Source of the DNA: Lithodes maja
Lineage: Eukaryota; Arthropoda; Malacostraca; Decapoda; Lithodidae
Length of the DNA stretch: 64,000 nt
Reading direction: 5' to 3'
Assembly: GCA_037953745.1 (NCBI GenBank)
Contig: JBAKBP010006545.1
Location: forward strand, 45,235-109,234
Position numbers and translations under genes: made by a program. Positions 1 through 9,397 of the stretch are shown here, in pieces. The notes beneath the pieces are model-generated. The model was not told the origin of the DNA. It saw nothing but the letters and a program-made list of their open reading frames with translations, and did no database searches. How positions within the stretch are numbered: the first letter of the stretch is position 1; every line of letters begins with the position of its first letter.

Positions 1-1481
1 CGAGCATTGGGGCCTGCAGGAAAACTTGGGGTAACTCCTGGAGCATCCTGTACCTCATCAAAAGGGGTTACATCAGGGTCAATGACTTCATCAGCAGCCA
101 CATCCTGCCAGTTGAAAATATAAAATCCGTCCTTCTGGCGACGCTGACGAGGAGCTACAGCGGGGGCAGCACGCCCACGAACTTTGGCGGCGCGAACCCT
201 AGGGCGGCCAGGAGCGCGACGGCGCCCAGGCCCAGCCAGGCGGCCAGGGCGGCCAGGAGCATGACGGCCCTGGGCAAAGCGTCTGGGTTGAGGGTCGTCG
301 ATGTCCATAAATTCGTCATCGTCGTTGTCGTCAGAGCCGTCATCTTGCCCTGACGGTGGACCCAGGTAATCATGGCCAGAGTCGTCTGTGAGGTGCCCTT
401 CATCTTCAGAGCCCCCCTCATAATCTCGCGGGGAACGAATGATGCGTGGGCGGCGTGTAGGTCGGCGAGGTGGGGAAGGAGTGGGAGGTGAGGCTCTGTC
501 ATCTTCATGCAGAGGTTCGGGGCTCCTTGGCCTACGACGAGTCGTAGACAGCACTGGTTCAGTGTCTGTAGGTGCAGGTATGGATGCGAGGTCGAAAACA
601 TCATGAGGAACCTCTGTTGTAGGCTGGAGAGGTGGGGTGGACCCTGGGGAAACTTGCGGGGGCGTATGGCTGGGAGCGGCAGGGGTGGAAGCCGCGGGAG
701 CCTCGAACAAAGAGCGCCTACTTGTAGCTCCTTTTTTAACATATTTTCTCCCTTTTCCCTTTTCTTTAGTAGTATGTCTCCTCTCGGGGGAAATAGGGGG
801 TAAATAGGCCGAAAGTGGGGGTTCCTCAACCCTAGGCAGTGCTGGTGGTGGTGGGGAAGAATGGCGGGAGCCTGGGGCAACTTGGGTGGCGTGGGTAGAT
901 AAGGAAGACAATGGCGGGTCAACCTCGGCCTCACGCGCAGCCTCACTGGCACCCTCACGCACTGCTCCCTCACCAAGTTTTAGGGCCTCTTTCCTGGCTG
1001 CCGCGGCCGCCTTCTTGAGAACTTGCTTCTTATAGAAACTTATCTTGAATGGGGATTTAGCTGGCGAAGGGCTAGGTGTCGTGTCACTCAACCTAAACTT
1101 GGCAGTCGACCTAGTGCTGTCCCATTCGCTCACTCTCACTACACTCTCATCACCTTGCACAACTATATCACGTTCAGTACTATCATCACTTTCATCGTCA
1201 TGCTCAAATCCAATAAAAAGCGCGTCTCTTTCATGGATTTCGTCTAGATCGTCAAAATCTTCACTATAGTGAGACTGATAAGACTCGGAGCTATCACTGG
1301 CCAAGTCATCAACACTATTTTTGCCTTCACCACGTTCATAACTCCTCAAAGCTATTTCAATACCTCCGGGAGTCAACGCATCTTGTACGTGCCTTTGCGT
1401 TAGGGCGCGACGAACATGAGGAGGCGTCGAAGGGAGCGTAGAATCGGACACAAGGGAATCACTTTTTGGGCTAGTATCCAT
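1..1481 (-). CDS. piggyBac-type transposase, N-terminal region, partial
   Basis: The product would be a nuclear cut-and-paste transposase. The start codon is at 1481-1479 and begins MDTSPKSDS, homologous to the start MDSTPNSDS of the complete copy at 38175. The frame appears open to the window edge. It shows the family's disordered N-terminus: acidic serine-rich stretches, proline-rich blocks with repeated SPPTPSPP-like runs, basic RRPTRRPR and GRPRVRAAK segments, and an acidic DDGSDDNDDDE patch. It ends with PSFPAGPNA, just before the DDE catalytic domain, which would lie outside the window. Basic GC-rich patches probably act as nuclear-localisation or DNA-contact segments (inference). Compared with the 39.3-40.5 kb copy, it still contains two N-terminal blocks deleted there. 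Confidence 0.8.
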   Translation of the reverse strand, partial: MDTSPKSDSLVSDSTLPSTPPHVRRALTQRHVQDALTPGGIEIALRSYERGEGKNSVDDLASDSSESYQSHYSEDFDDLDEIHERDALFIGFEHDDESDDSTERDIVVQGDESVVRVSEWDSTRSTAKFRLSDTTPSPSPAKSPFKISFYKKQVLKKAAAAARKEALKLGEGAVREGASEAAREAEVDPPLSSLSTHATQVAPGSRHSSPPPPALPRVEEPPLSAYLPPISPERRHTTKEKGKGRKYVKKGATSRRSLFEAPAASTPAAPSHTPPQVSPGSTPPLQPTTEVPHDVFDLASIPAPTDTEPVLSTTRRRPRSPEPLHEDDRASPPTPSPPRRPTRRPRIIRSPRDYEGGSEDEGHLTDDSGHDYLGPPSGQDDGSDDNDDDEFMDIDDPQPRRFAQGRHAPGRPGRLAGPGRRRAPGRPRVRAAKVRGRAAPAVAPRQRRQKDGFYIFNWQDVAADEVIDPDVTPFDEVQDAPGVTPSFPAGPNA

Positions 1482-1674
1482 GTTGGCGGCAGGGTAGAGA
1501 CTGGCGTACATGCTGTCTGGTGGCGTCGCCTAGCGACGCCTGGTGACCACGGAGCGAAATTTTTACGCGCGCCATTCGAAAGCACACACGCAAGCAATGG
1601 TACAGTGTTGTACCACCCGGGTTCCTCGGGCCAAACCAAAATGGTATACACGTGTACCACCCGGGGTCGAAGGG
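1..1674 (-). mobile_element. piggyBac element C, 5' (transposase N-terminal) part, cut by window edge
   Basis: This is the upstream end of a piggyBac-type DNA transposon read on the minus strand. The element ends at 1674 with a terminal repeat reading CCCTTCGACCCCGGG on the minus strand. It is followed by TTAA at 1675-1678, the piggyBac target. The terminus is nearly identical to that of the element at 38593-40536 and similar to that at 30849-38368. The rest of the element lies left of the window, so completeness cannot be judged. Confidence 0.85.
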
Positions 1675-1678
1675 TTAA

Positions 1679-2086
1679 GTAGCCTACAACTGAAATACGC
1701 CTAGCCTACTAGCCTAACGGCCTTATTGAGCTATCCTTAGTTGGAATTATGCAAAGCTGGTACATGTCATATTTGTAACATAGGCCTACTATGTGGTACC
1801 AACTCTGTAAATTGCTAACTGAATACATATTATTATTAGGCTAGGCTTATTATTATTATTATAGGCTACGCTAATTATTTTTTTCATTAGGCCTAGAATA
1901 GCCAGAAACAATTTTGGTCAATATATTTTGTGCACCACACCTAGGCTAGGCCCTATGGTGTTAACATGCGTACCGTCCGCCTTGTTTACATAGTCGCACT
2001 CTCGCAGTTAAGTTTGCCTAATTTGGCTTTTTTTACGAAATTATCCCACGGTCAGCTGTTATTTTCCCCCTTGCTGGTAATATAGG
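1679..2086. other. AT-rich intergenic or intronic stretch, no gene seen
   Basis: The sequence is AT-rich with scattered GCCTAGGCTA-like runs. I see no coding signature, no long repeat unit and no clear terminal repeats. Confidence 0.5.
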
Positions 2087-2592
2087 TAAATTTCTATAAT
2101 TGCATCTATACGAGCTAAAAAAATATATTATTGTATTGGTATTATTCTATAATTGCACCTAGCCTATACGAGCTAAACAAATTATTATTGTATTTAACAG
2201 GAAGGTACGACGAGGTAAGTGATGTGATATAGGTGGCAATATGCGGAAATGGATTATAAGGGCATTCTGCCCCCCTCTTACCCCCTTACAAAAATCTACG
2301 GTTATTCACTCCACCCCAACTGGATTTCTACCGTTTTGCCCAACCAGCGGGGGTTTGGGGGCGGCAGCCCCCACCCATAATACTAGGTAAGGTTGTTAGG
2401 TTAGGCTAATGTCTCTCTGAAACATTGTAAATCCGTGTCACATCTAGATTGATAAACTTTTGTCAGAGGGAGGCGGAATGCCCTTATAATCCATTTCTGC
2501 ATATTGCCACCTATACCACATCACTTACCTCGTTGTACCTTCCTGTTAAATACAATAATATATTTTTTAGCTCGTATAGGTGCAATTATAGA
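2087..2592. mobile_element. Palindromic TIR element M1, first copy (MITE)
   Basis: This is a short non-coding element with terminal inverted repeats of about 120 bp. The left arm from about 2146 (TCTATAATTGCACC...) is mirrored by the right arm ending at 2592 (...GGTGCAATTATAGA). Arms include GGTACGACGAGGTAAGTGATG and its complement. A partial extra copy of the outer arm lies at 2087-2140. It is probably a non-autonomous DNA transposon; the superfamily is not assigned. Confidence 0.7.
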
Positions 2593-2793
2593 AATTTACC
2601 ATTGTATTTAACAGGAAGGTACGACGAGGTAAGTGATGTGGTATAGGTGGCAATATGCGGAAATGGATTATAAGGGCATTCCGCCTCCCTCTGACAAAAG
2701 TCTATCAATCTAGATGTGACACAGATTTTACATAGTTTCAGAGAGACATTAGCCTAACCCTAACAACCTTACCTAACCTAACCTAGTATTATA

Positions 2794-3853
2794 AGAACAT
2801 AAGAAAATGGGAGTCTGCAGAAAGCCGATTGGCCTAAGCAAGGCAGATCCCTGTCCCACACAACCCCAATTACAAAGCCCAATAATAGGCTCAACACTCT
2901 AATACCCTGAGGATCATCTTACCAAAACGGTTAGAGATTAACGCAGGATTACGGGGGTCTGCAGAGCGCTGATTGGCCCAACCCGGCTGATCCCCCTTCA
3001 CACCCAACCCTTCTCGTCCATATGCTTATCCAATTTTATCTTAAAGCTCCCTACCGTTTGTAATCCCAGTATAGCACTTGGTAGTCCATTCCACCCATCT
3101 ACAACTCTGTTACCAAACCAATATTTGCCTATATCTTTTCTGAAACAAAATTTATCTAATTTGAAACCATTGGTACGAGTTCTTTCGCTATCACTGAGCT
3201 TTAGTACATTTGTCATGTCCCCTTTGTTAATCCCACTAACCCACTTGAACACCTCTATCATATCCCCTCTAACTCTGCGTCTCTCTAACGAATGTAAACA
3301 TAATTTCTTCAACCTTTCTTCATACGGAAGATTTCTAATATTATGGATCATTTTTGTCATTCTACGCTGAACTCTCTCCAATGAATCTATGTCCATTCTG
3401 TAATAAGGACACCAAAATTGGACAGCATAATCCATATGGGGTTTCACACTAATGACAAGTAAAGTTTTAAGATAACATCAGCAGTTCTGTTACTCACACT
3501 CCTAGACATGAACCCGAGAATCCTGTTTGCCTTATTACGAACGCTTATACACTGTTTTCTAGGCTTCAAATCATTGCTAACAAACACACCTAGATCTTTC
3601 TCGCAGTCTGAATTTTCTAATTCTAAATTAGCTAGTTTATATTTAACATTTGTTTGCATCCTCCCTATCTTTAATACCTTGCATTTGTCAATGTTAAACT
3701 TCATCTGCCAATTTACTGACCATTCATGTAAGGTATCTAGATCCCTTTGGAGGCACTCTATATCGCTATCTGAATCAATTGATTTCCCCTTAGTATCGTC
3801 TGCGAATTTACTTATCCTACTAGTTATACCTAAGATACCTAAGTTATACCTAA
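2794..3853 (-). mobile_element. CR1-like LINE, 5'-truncated (copy 1)
   Basis: This is a minus-strand non-LTR retrotransposon remnant. It has a 5'-truncated RT ORF, a 3' UTR of about 200 bp and a short-repeat tail reading CTTATGTTCTTATA on the minus strand, typical of CR1-type 3' ends. It inserted into the M1 element. A near-identical copy lies on the + strand at about 13215-14158. Confidence 0.8.
2998..3853 (-). pseudogene. Reverse transcriptase C-terminal fragment (CR1-like LINE)
   Basis: The frame carries the RT catalytic motif F-A-D-D (SKFADDTKGK) near the truncated 5' end. It continues with the LINE thumb region: KDLGVFVSNDLKP, RPHMDYAVQFW and the LERRRVRGD block. It ends in DKHMDEKGWV. 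A frameshift near 3444 separates two readable parts of about 145 and 149 residues. The endonuclease and RT N-terminus are absent, so it is not functional. Confidence 0.8.
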
Positions 3854-4224
3854 TTATGGGAGGGGGCTGCTGCCCCCACACCCCCGCTGGTTGGGTAAAA
3901 CAGTAGAAATCCAGTTGGGGTGGAGTGAGTAACCGTAGCTTTTCGTAAGGGGGTCAGAGGGGGCGGAATGCCCTTATAATCCATTTCCGCATATTGCCAC
4001 CTATTCCACATCACTTACCTCATCATACCTTTCTGTTAAATACAATAATAATTTGTTTAGCTCGTATAGGTGCAATTATAGACCTATACCGTAATATATA
4101 TGATGATGACCTTCGCTCTCCTCATTAACCCCCAATGACTTATTGTCATCATCATCATATATTGGCTAGCCTATTACAGGCAGGGGGCAAATAACATCTG
4201 ACAGTGGGTTAATTTTGTAAGAAA

Positions 4225-4600
4225 AAGTGGCAAGAATGTTAAGTGCGGGCGTACCGCCAGCCTTGTTTACACTACGCGTAGTGGCGTCGGACCTTTCCCA
4301 TCATGTTCCCGTCTATTTTGACTGCCTTTGGATATAAAAATACATTAGCCTAACCAAACAACCTAACCTAACCTAACCTAGTATTCATGTAGTAATGACA
4401 GGGGGCAAATAGCAGAAAATATAGCGTCAAAATAGACGGCAACGTAACTGCGAGCGCACATGACAACCGTACACCCGGAAACTGCATCCTTCCCGAAAAA
4501 GCAGTCATTTAGACGCGAACATAACTGCGAGCGTGCAACTTATGCAAAAAAAAGGCGGACGGTATGCCCATTAACACCGTCCTTGCCAAAAAAAGTGGTG
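4225..4600. repeat. MITE family M2 with telomere-like core
   Basis: This interspersed element contains GGCGTACCGCCAGCCTTG followed by CATGTTCCCGTCTATTTTGA. Its central part has the (AACCT)n core at about 4358-4382, and a right part mirrors the left. Related copies lie at about 4948-5100 (reversed) and 10264-10640. No ORF. Confidence 0.55.
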
Positions 4601-4737
4601 ACCGGACAACTCAACCAGTAGCTCTCAACCAATACAGTTAGGTTAGGTTAGTAACGTTCTATATTTTGGCACTGGTTTGGTTTGACTTGGTTGAGAGCTA
4701 CTGGTTGAAATGGTCTGCTGGGTGAGATGTCCGGGAA
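4601..4737. repeat. Small foldback repeat
   Basis: The arm CAACCAGTAGCTCTCAACCA near 4612-4631 is matched by its complement TGGTTGAGAGCTACTGGTTG near 4688-4707. Outer CCGGACA/TGTCCGG segments are also complementary. This forms a hairpin-capable element without coding capacity. Confidence 0.6.
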
Positions 4738-4854
4738 CCAAAAAAAGTTACTAAGGGATTCAATTTACCGTCAGCTGAGATGAAACCGACTTTAGTCAGT
4801 TACTAGACCGGTACTCTTACCGTGAGACCAATAAAGATACCCTACCCTACTTGG

Positions 4855-5100
4855 ATGTAGTTACCGGGTGTACCACTACCGACATACAACATAAATCATC
4901 TATAAATACAGTACTTATAATAAAATAAATACTTATAAATCTATAATACTAGGTTAGGTTAGGTTAGGTTGTTTGGTTAGGGTAATGTATTTTTGTATCC
5001 AAGGGCAATAAAAATAGACGGGAACATGATGGTGAGCGTCCGCGTAGTGTAAAGAAGACGGGCGGTACACCTGGTAACTACATTCTTGCCGTAATTTTTG
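4855..5100. repeat. M2-family and TIR fragments with (AGGTT)n core
   Basis: The segment 4857-4920 (TACCGGGTGTACCACTACCG...) matches the end region of the element at 7405-8444. The core at 4950-4974 is a run of AGGTT units. It is followed by the reversed M2 block ending at about 5100. This is mosaic repeat DNA. Confidence 0.5.
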
Positions 5101-5151
5101 ACTTTCACTATATGACACAGTTACAGTACAGTACAGTAGTTTCAGCTCTCT

Positions 5152-5504
5152 TCTATATACAGTATCTATCGCTGGACGCCATGATCTCCGAAGGGGTGGC
5201 CATGAATGAATCACCATTATGCACCTCTGTCCCCCATCCAGCACCACTTTCATGTATATACTGTACCAGTGTACCATACTTCCTCACTCCATCCTTCCAC
5301 CTCTCTTCTCAGTTTACGTCTCCCTCTTTGTCCTTCCACCTCACTTTCGTACACCCTCTTAGTCATTCTCTCGCTTCCCATACATTCCACATGGCCGAAC
5401 CTTCTCAAAATGTTCCTTTTCACACTTTCCAGCACATCTACATCCACACCACACCGCTCTCGTACGTCCTAATCCGTCTGTCTATCCCTCCAGCTCTTTT
5501 ACAC
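5152..5504 (-). pseudogene. RTE-type LINE 3' fragment (family of the 31.3-34.5 kb element)
   Basis: The minus strand encodes MDVDVLESVKRNILRRFGH...RMTKRVYESEVEGQRGR, the C-terminal signature of the complete RTE copy at 31330-34341. Its 3' end lies at 5152 in GGCGTCCAGCGATAGATAC. It is truncated 5' and frameshifted near 5250, so it is a dead 5'-truncated insertion. Confidence 0.8.
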
Positions 5505-6206
5505 TAGGGATATACCCAGGGGTGTGGAGTCGAAGTCGGAGTCAGGAGTCAAGGAGTCGGCTACTTTTGGCTGGAGTCGGAGTCGGTAAAAATATCTCCG
5601 ACTCCGACTCCTTTACGTGATCAATTCTTGTGTAAAGTACTTGGGTGCGCTGCTGGCCAGTGTTGTCACTTCGCAGGAAATTCCCACAAATTTGTGGGAG
5701 GACATTTCAAGCAAGCAATTTGTGGGAAATTTGGGGGAGAGGGGTCGGAGTCGCATTCTTTAAATTTCCTGGAGTCGGAGTCGTATTTTTTTTCAATCCG
5801 ACTCCACACCCCTGGATGTACCGATGTATTAGTATCGGCCTGTTTTAGGGGTATCGGTGAAATATTGGCCGATACTGCTGATACTTTAAACTGTATTTAC
5901 GCTCTGTATTTTCCCCATTATTATAATTTGTTGATCAATCCTTTCCCTGTTTAGGGACTTCAGTCACTTCAGGATTGGCTATTGACTAACTTAAGTTCAT
6001 GTCATGGGTGTCAATGAGGTTAAGATATATGATTATGAGACTAATTTTATAGCTTACTTACATTCATAATTGAATTTTCTAGAAAGAATATCGGTATCGG
6101 CTAAGTATCAGTGTATTTACAGTAGCCTATCGGAGTATCGGTATCAGCTCTAAATTGAGTGTCGGTATTAGTATCGGCTAAAATATTGGTATCGGTACAT
6201 TCCCTA
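5505..6206. mobile_element. Outer hAT-like non-autonomous element
   Basis: Terminal inverted repeats TAGGGATATACC(GAT)... and ...TCGGTACATTCCCTA bound a body rich in TATCGG repeats, a style common in non-autonomous hAT elements. A second hAT element (5517-5814) lies inside it. I found no transposase and no clear 8-bp duplication for the outer element. Confidence 0.6.
5517..5814. mobile_element. Inner hAT-type MITE with 8-bp target duplication
   Basis: The TIRs are CAGGGGTGTGGAGTCG at the left and CGACTCCACACCCCTG-like at the right. They are flanked by 8-bp duplications GATATACC (5509-5516) and GATGTACC (5815-5822), which differ at one base. The 298-bp body carries GGAGTCGGAGTC repeats. The TIR start and 8-bp duplication place it in hAT. 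Confidence 0.85.
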
Positions 6207-6470
6207 TGCTGAAAATCGGAACGTCTCCGGGTGGTCGGGGGCCGGGGGAGTGCTGGAGGGACCTTGGTGACCCTGGTCTCTGGGTCTTCTCCTGGGTGAC
6301 CGAGATGTGTGTGAATTTGTAATTTGTTTTTGTGTGTTCATTGTTTTCTGTTGTGTTGTCCCTATTCTGGCTCTGTCTTGAGTCCCCCCCCCCCCCATTT
6401 TTTTTTTTTTTTTTGGAAAAGTGGGGTTTGGGCCTGAGTATATAGATAGATACAGTAAATAGATTGACAT
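6207..6470. repeat. Interspersed repeat with poly-C/poly-T tract
   Basis: This shares GGGGGCCGGGGGAGTGCTGGAG and CCCTGGTCTCTGGGTCTTC blocks with the reversed copy at about 19560-20130. It contains a C run then a T run near 6387-6414. No protein signature. Confidence 0.55.
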
Positions 6471-6500
6471 CCCTATCTTATTCTATGTTATTATTTACAG

Positions 6501-6569
6501 TTGCGGCCACTGGTGTCCGGTGTGTGTGCCAGAGATCTACATGGTGTTGCTCCACTTACTTCAGCTATT
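6501..6569 (+). pseudogene. IDH3B: IDH3B presequence exon (exon block 1)
   Basis: This is a 69-base block between a TTATTTACAG acceptor and a GTAAGT donor, phase 0 on both sides. It reads LRPLVSGVCARDLHGV then APLTSAI, rich in R, L, S and A without acidic clusters apart from one D, as in a mitochondrial targeting presequence. Joined in phase to the block at 9832, it leads into QSPVSKPEGR and the IDH core. The first exon with the start codon was not found. The assignment rests on splice signals, phase and presequence character, so it is less certain than the next two blocks. Confidence 0.55.
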
Positions 6570-6596
6570 GTAAGTTATCAATAGTAATGTACCGTA

Positions 6597-6900
6597 CAGT
6601 CACGCTAATAAGTCATGTCTTGGCACCAAATATGTTTTGATCAATAATGATTGGTATCAGCAATATCTAAGCTTCATTTCTTCATATCAAGTGAAATATA
6701 CAAACATGTTCCTACACTTACCCACCCTATTCAATATCTGACAGACATTAATACAGCACAGAGCATGTCAGACGTAATGACAGCTGGGACATGACTTTAG
6801 CGCGACCTTACCCACCCTATTCAACATCTGACAGACATAAATACAGCACAGAGCGAGTCAAACATAATGACAGCTGGGACATGACTTATTAGCGCTACCG
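6597..6900. mobile_element. TIR MITE flanked by TA (family N)
   Basis: The ends carry CGCTAATAAGTCATGTC and GACATGACTTATTAGCG. It sits between TA dinucleotides at 6595 and 6901. The internal segment TACCCACCCTATTCAA is duplicated in tandem. A diverged copy at 26691-27412 is split by a pogo element. Confidence 0.65.
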
Positions 6901-6902
6901 TA

Positions 6903-7309
6903 CAGGTCTCCCTTGATTTACGATTGGGTTACGTTCCTGAAAACCCGATCTTAAATAGAAAAATCGTATAGCAAACCCTAAAATAATGGGGTAAATGGGG
7001 ATGTGTTATTGGGCCAGTGTAGTGTATCAGACCCTCAGCTATGCAATAAAGGCAGGACAAGGAAACACCTGTGTGGATGGGTGGCAGCCATGTTTACTCT
7101 GAATCAAATCTTAAGGGACCCTAGAGTCATAACATATAAAAGGTGTCATCAATGGAAAATGCTATTAATCATTACATACATAATACTGATCACCTGTGGA
7201 ACTACTATTAATCCTTACATACATACTAGCCAGCCAAAACCCAAACACAAACGCCTAAAAACCTATAATAATATCATAAATTGGGTCATCGGATAGTGAG
7301 GGAGACGTG
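6903..7309. mobile_element. pogo/Tigger-like MITE
   Basis: The ends are CAGGTCTCCCTTGATTTACG and GGATAGTGAGGGAGACGTG, with TA on both sides. There is no ORF of note. A shorter copy of the same family lies at 11655-11841. Confidence 0.65.
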
Positions 7310-7796
7310 TACTGTATATATTCTTTAGTAGGTTTTGTAGATCTGGAGAAGGGCTTTGACCAGGTGCCAAGGGAAGTTATGCAGTGGGCTATGAGAAAAC
7401 TTGGATAAGAGTTGTGTTATCGGGCGTACCACTGTTTTCTCATTCTTTGCCCTGATCACTTCTTGGTTGATGTTGCGGTGTAGCAGTTCTTGCCTCATCC
7501 TTCGGCCCTGCCCTATAAGAGCTCTGATGTGGAGCTCATGTGGTCCGGCTGAACTGGTGAAATGGCGAGAAATGTCTGCATGTCTTCCCCTTCCTCGATT
7601 TGTTCCCCTACTGCCCTTCCCTATCTATCTTGACTCGTTTAGTTATATATCTTGATCGAATCCTTCGGGCCAGCCCTATGAGAGTTCTTTTGTAGAGCTC
7701 AGTGATCTGGTTAAACTAATATTAAAACAACTACCGACATACAGCATAACTCGACCTCTCTAAAACTTTAACCTAACCAAACAACCCAACCTAACC

Positions 7797-8312
7797 GGGT
7801 GGGTGCCCAACCCCGAAAGGAGTTGAAATAGGGGAGCTATCCCCCCGCCAAAGGTGGCTTTCTAGGGCCTTTCCTAGCTGTTGCTGAGAGGATTGGGTTC
7901 TAGTCATGTGGTGATGGGCTGGTTTATCAGAGTGAGAACTGAGCGATCTCTGCCATACCCATAGCTTACTCTGACTGTTCCTATTACTTATATATTTTCT
8001 AGATCTCAAGTGACAGCGTCTCTTCCGTGGATTGACCTCCCAATCTACCAAGATTGGAAGCCAAAGTGTCACACTTTTCATTTGCCCCTCAACTTTCTCT
8101 TCATAATTGCTGAGGGGCACAGGGCCCTGGGTGGGGCTTTGGTTTCTCGAGCGTTTCCTCACCCTCCTCAGCTCCCAGCCATGGAGTGGCTTCGGTCACC
8201 CGGGCTTTATTGAGGTCGGCAGGGAGGGTTCTGTGGGGGCGCTCGGTTATGGCCTTGGCCTTGCTTGGGGCTGTTCGGCCAGGCAGCTTGGGGAACAGCA
8301 ACAACAACAACA
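7797..8312 (+). mobile_element. (AAC)n-tailed retroposon-like repeat, near full length
   Basis: This begins GGGTGGGTGCCCAACCCCG and ends in CAACAACAACAACAAC, about 515 bp. The internal landmark ATGTGGTGATGGGCTGGTTT and the GC-rich GGCCTTGGCCTTGC segment recur in copies at 12507-12775, 18412-18812, 30090-30515, 51784-52318 and 63768-63862. There is no RT domain. It is probably a SINE or the tail of an unseen LINE. Confidence 0.7.
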
Positions 8313-8443
8313 ACCCAACCTAACCTAGTATTCTTGTAGTAATGAGAATACTAGGTTAGGTTAGGCTTTTTAGTTAGGTTAAGTATTTATAGATGATTTA
8401 TGTTGTATGTCGGTAGTGGTACACCCGATAACACAACTCTTAC
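8313..8443. repeat. Telomere-like repeat-bearing palindrome
   Basis: AACCTAACCTAGTATTCTTG is followed by the inverted segment ACTAGGTTAGGTTAGG. This is the same core as at 4358 and 4950. It leads into the right TIR of the surrounding element. Confidence 0.5.
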
Positions 8444-9397
8444 CAAAACTTGGAGTAGAAAAGTGGCTAGTGCGAATGATAATGTGAATGTATGAGGGTC
8501 ACGGGCAACAGTTAGAGTGAATGGGGGCCTGAGTTCCCAGTGAAAGTTGGAGTTCACCAAGGTTCAGTGCTGAGCCCATTACTGTTTGTTTTGTTCCTGG
8601 AGGCTCTGTCAAGGGAATTTAGGACAGGACTCCTATCGGAGTTGTTATATGCAGATGACCTAGTTCTTATCGCAGATAGTGCGCAGGAAGCAAAGGCAAA
8701 GTTCAAAAGATGGAGGGAAGGTATGGCAAATAAAGGTCTAAGAGTTAACATAGATAAAACAAAGGTCATGATTAGTGGAGTAGGGTGTGGAACTATGGAA
8801 AGAAGCGGCGACTATCCATGCACAGTATGTGGGAAGGGGGTGGGAAGTAATTCAATTCAATGTTGCGTCTGTAGTGACTGGGTACACTAGAGATGTAGTG
8901 GAGCTAGAGGACATTTGACAAGAATCATAGACTTTGAATGTGCAGTGTGCAAGGGAGATCTTGTATTAAATGACCCGCCTGTCAGTGTTGATTTCGACAG
9001 TGTAACGCTGGAGTGTGTGAATAAGTTCTGCTACCTGGGCGATACAGTTTCCGCTGGAGGTGGCGCTGAAGCTAGCTCCATTGCTAGAGTCAGAAGTGGC
9101 TGGGGAAAGTTTAGAGAGCTGTTGCCACTCCTGACCATGAGAGTGCTCCCACCCCACCTTAAAGGGAAGGTGTATGCCTCGTGTGTTAGGAGCGCGATGA
9201 CCTATGCCTCTGAGACGTGGCCGGTTAAAGCGGAGGATGTCAATAGAATGGAACGGAATGAGAAGAGAATGGTGAGATGGATGTGTGGGGTTAATCTTAG
9301 GGACAGGGTATCGAGCGAGGAATTAAGAAGGCGTCTGGGCATTAGGAGTGTCAGTGAAGTGATGTGCATGAGCCGACTTGGTTGGTTGGACACATAG

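Larger units (their letters stand above)
2599..4082. mobile_element. Palindromic TIR element M1, second copy, split by a LINE
   Basis: This is a second M1 copy in tandem inverted arrangement with the first. Left half 2599-2793 and right half about 3853-4082 are colinear with 2146-2592 once the LINE between them is removed. The empty site reads CTAGTATTATGGG, matching the complement of about 2376-2392 in the first copy, which defines the LINE insertion point. Confidence 0.7.
7405..8444. mobile_element. TIR element inserted in the LINE with 9-bp target duplication
   Basis: The direct repeat AAAACTTGG occurs at 7396-7404 and 8445-8453. The ends ATAAGAGTTGTGTTATCGGG and CCCGATAACACAACTCTTACC are inverted repeats of about 30 bp. 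A 9-bp duplication would suit a Mutator-like element. The interior holds other repeats, including an (AAC)n-tailed element at 7797-8312 and a LINE 3'-UTR-like stretch at 7480-7720. Confidence 0.7.
7318..9397 (+). pseudogene. LINE reverse transcriptase with inserted PHD-like zinc finger, interrupted
   Basis: This is a non-LTR retrotransposon RT remnant. The first part (7318-7404) reads FVDLEKGFDQVPREVMQW...KLG. It is interrupted by 7405-8444 and resumes GVEKWLVRM at 8454. Then come GVHQGSVLSPLLFVL, the catalytic box LLYADDLVLIAD near 8646, and NIDKTKVM. Next is a cysteine cluster (CTVCGKGVG..CCVCSDWVH, then CSGARG and CAVCKG) resembling a PHD/zinc-ribbon finger. The thumb region follows (KFCYLGDTVSAGGG, YASETWPVKAED, MERNEKRMVRWMCG, RRRLGI). 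A stop at 8888 and other lesions show it is dead. The finger inside the RT is known from some invertebrate LINEs; clade assignment (RTE-X-like) is tentative. Confidence 0.8.

Noticed and set aside
155..976. 273-codon minus-strand frame
   Set aside because: It overlaps the piggyBac C transposase in another frame. Homology with copies A and B supports the other frame.
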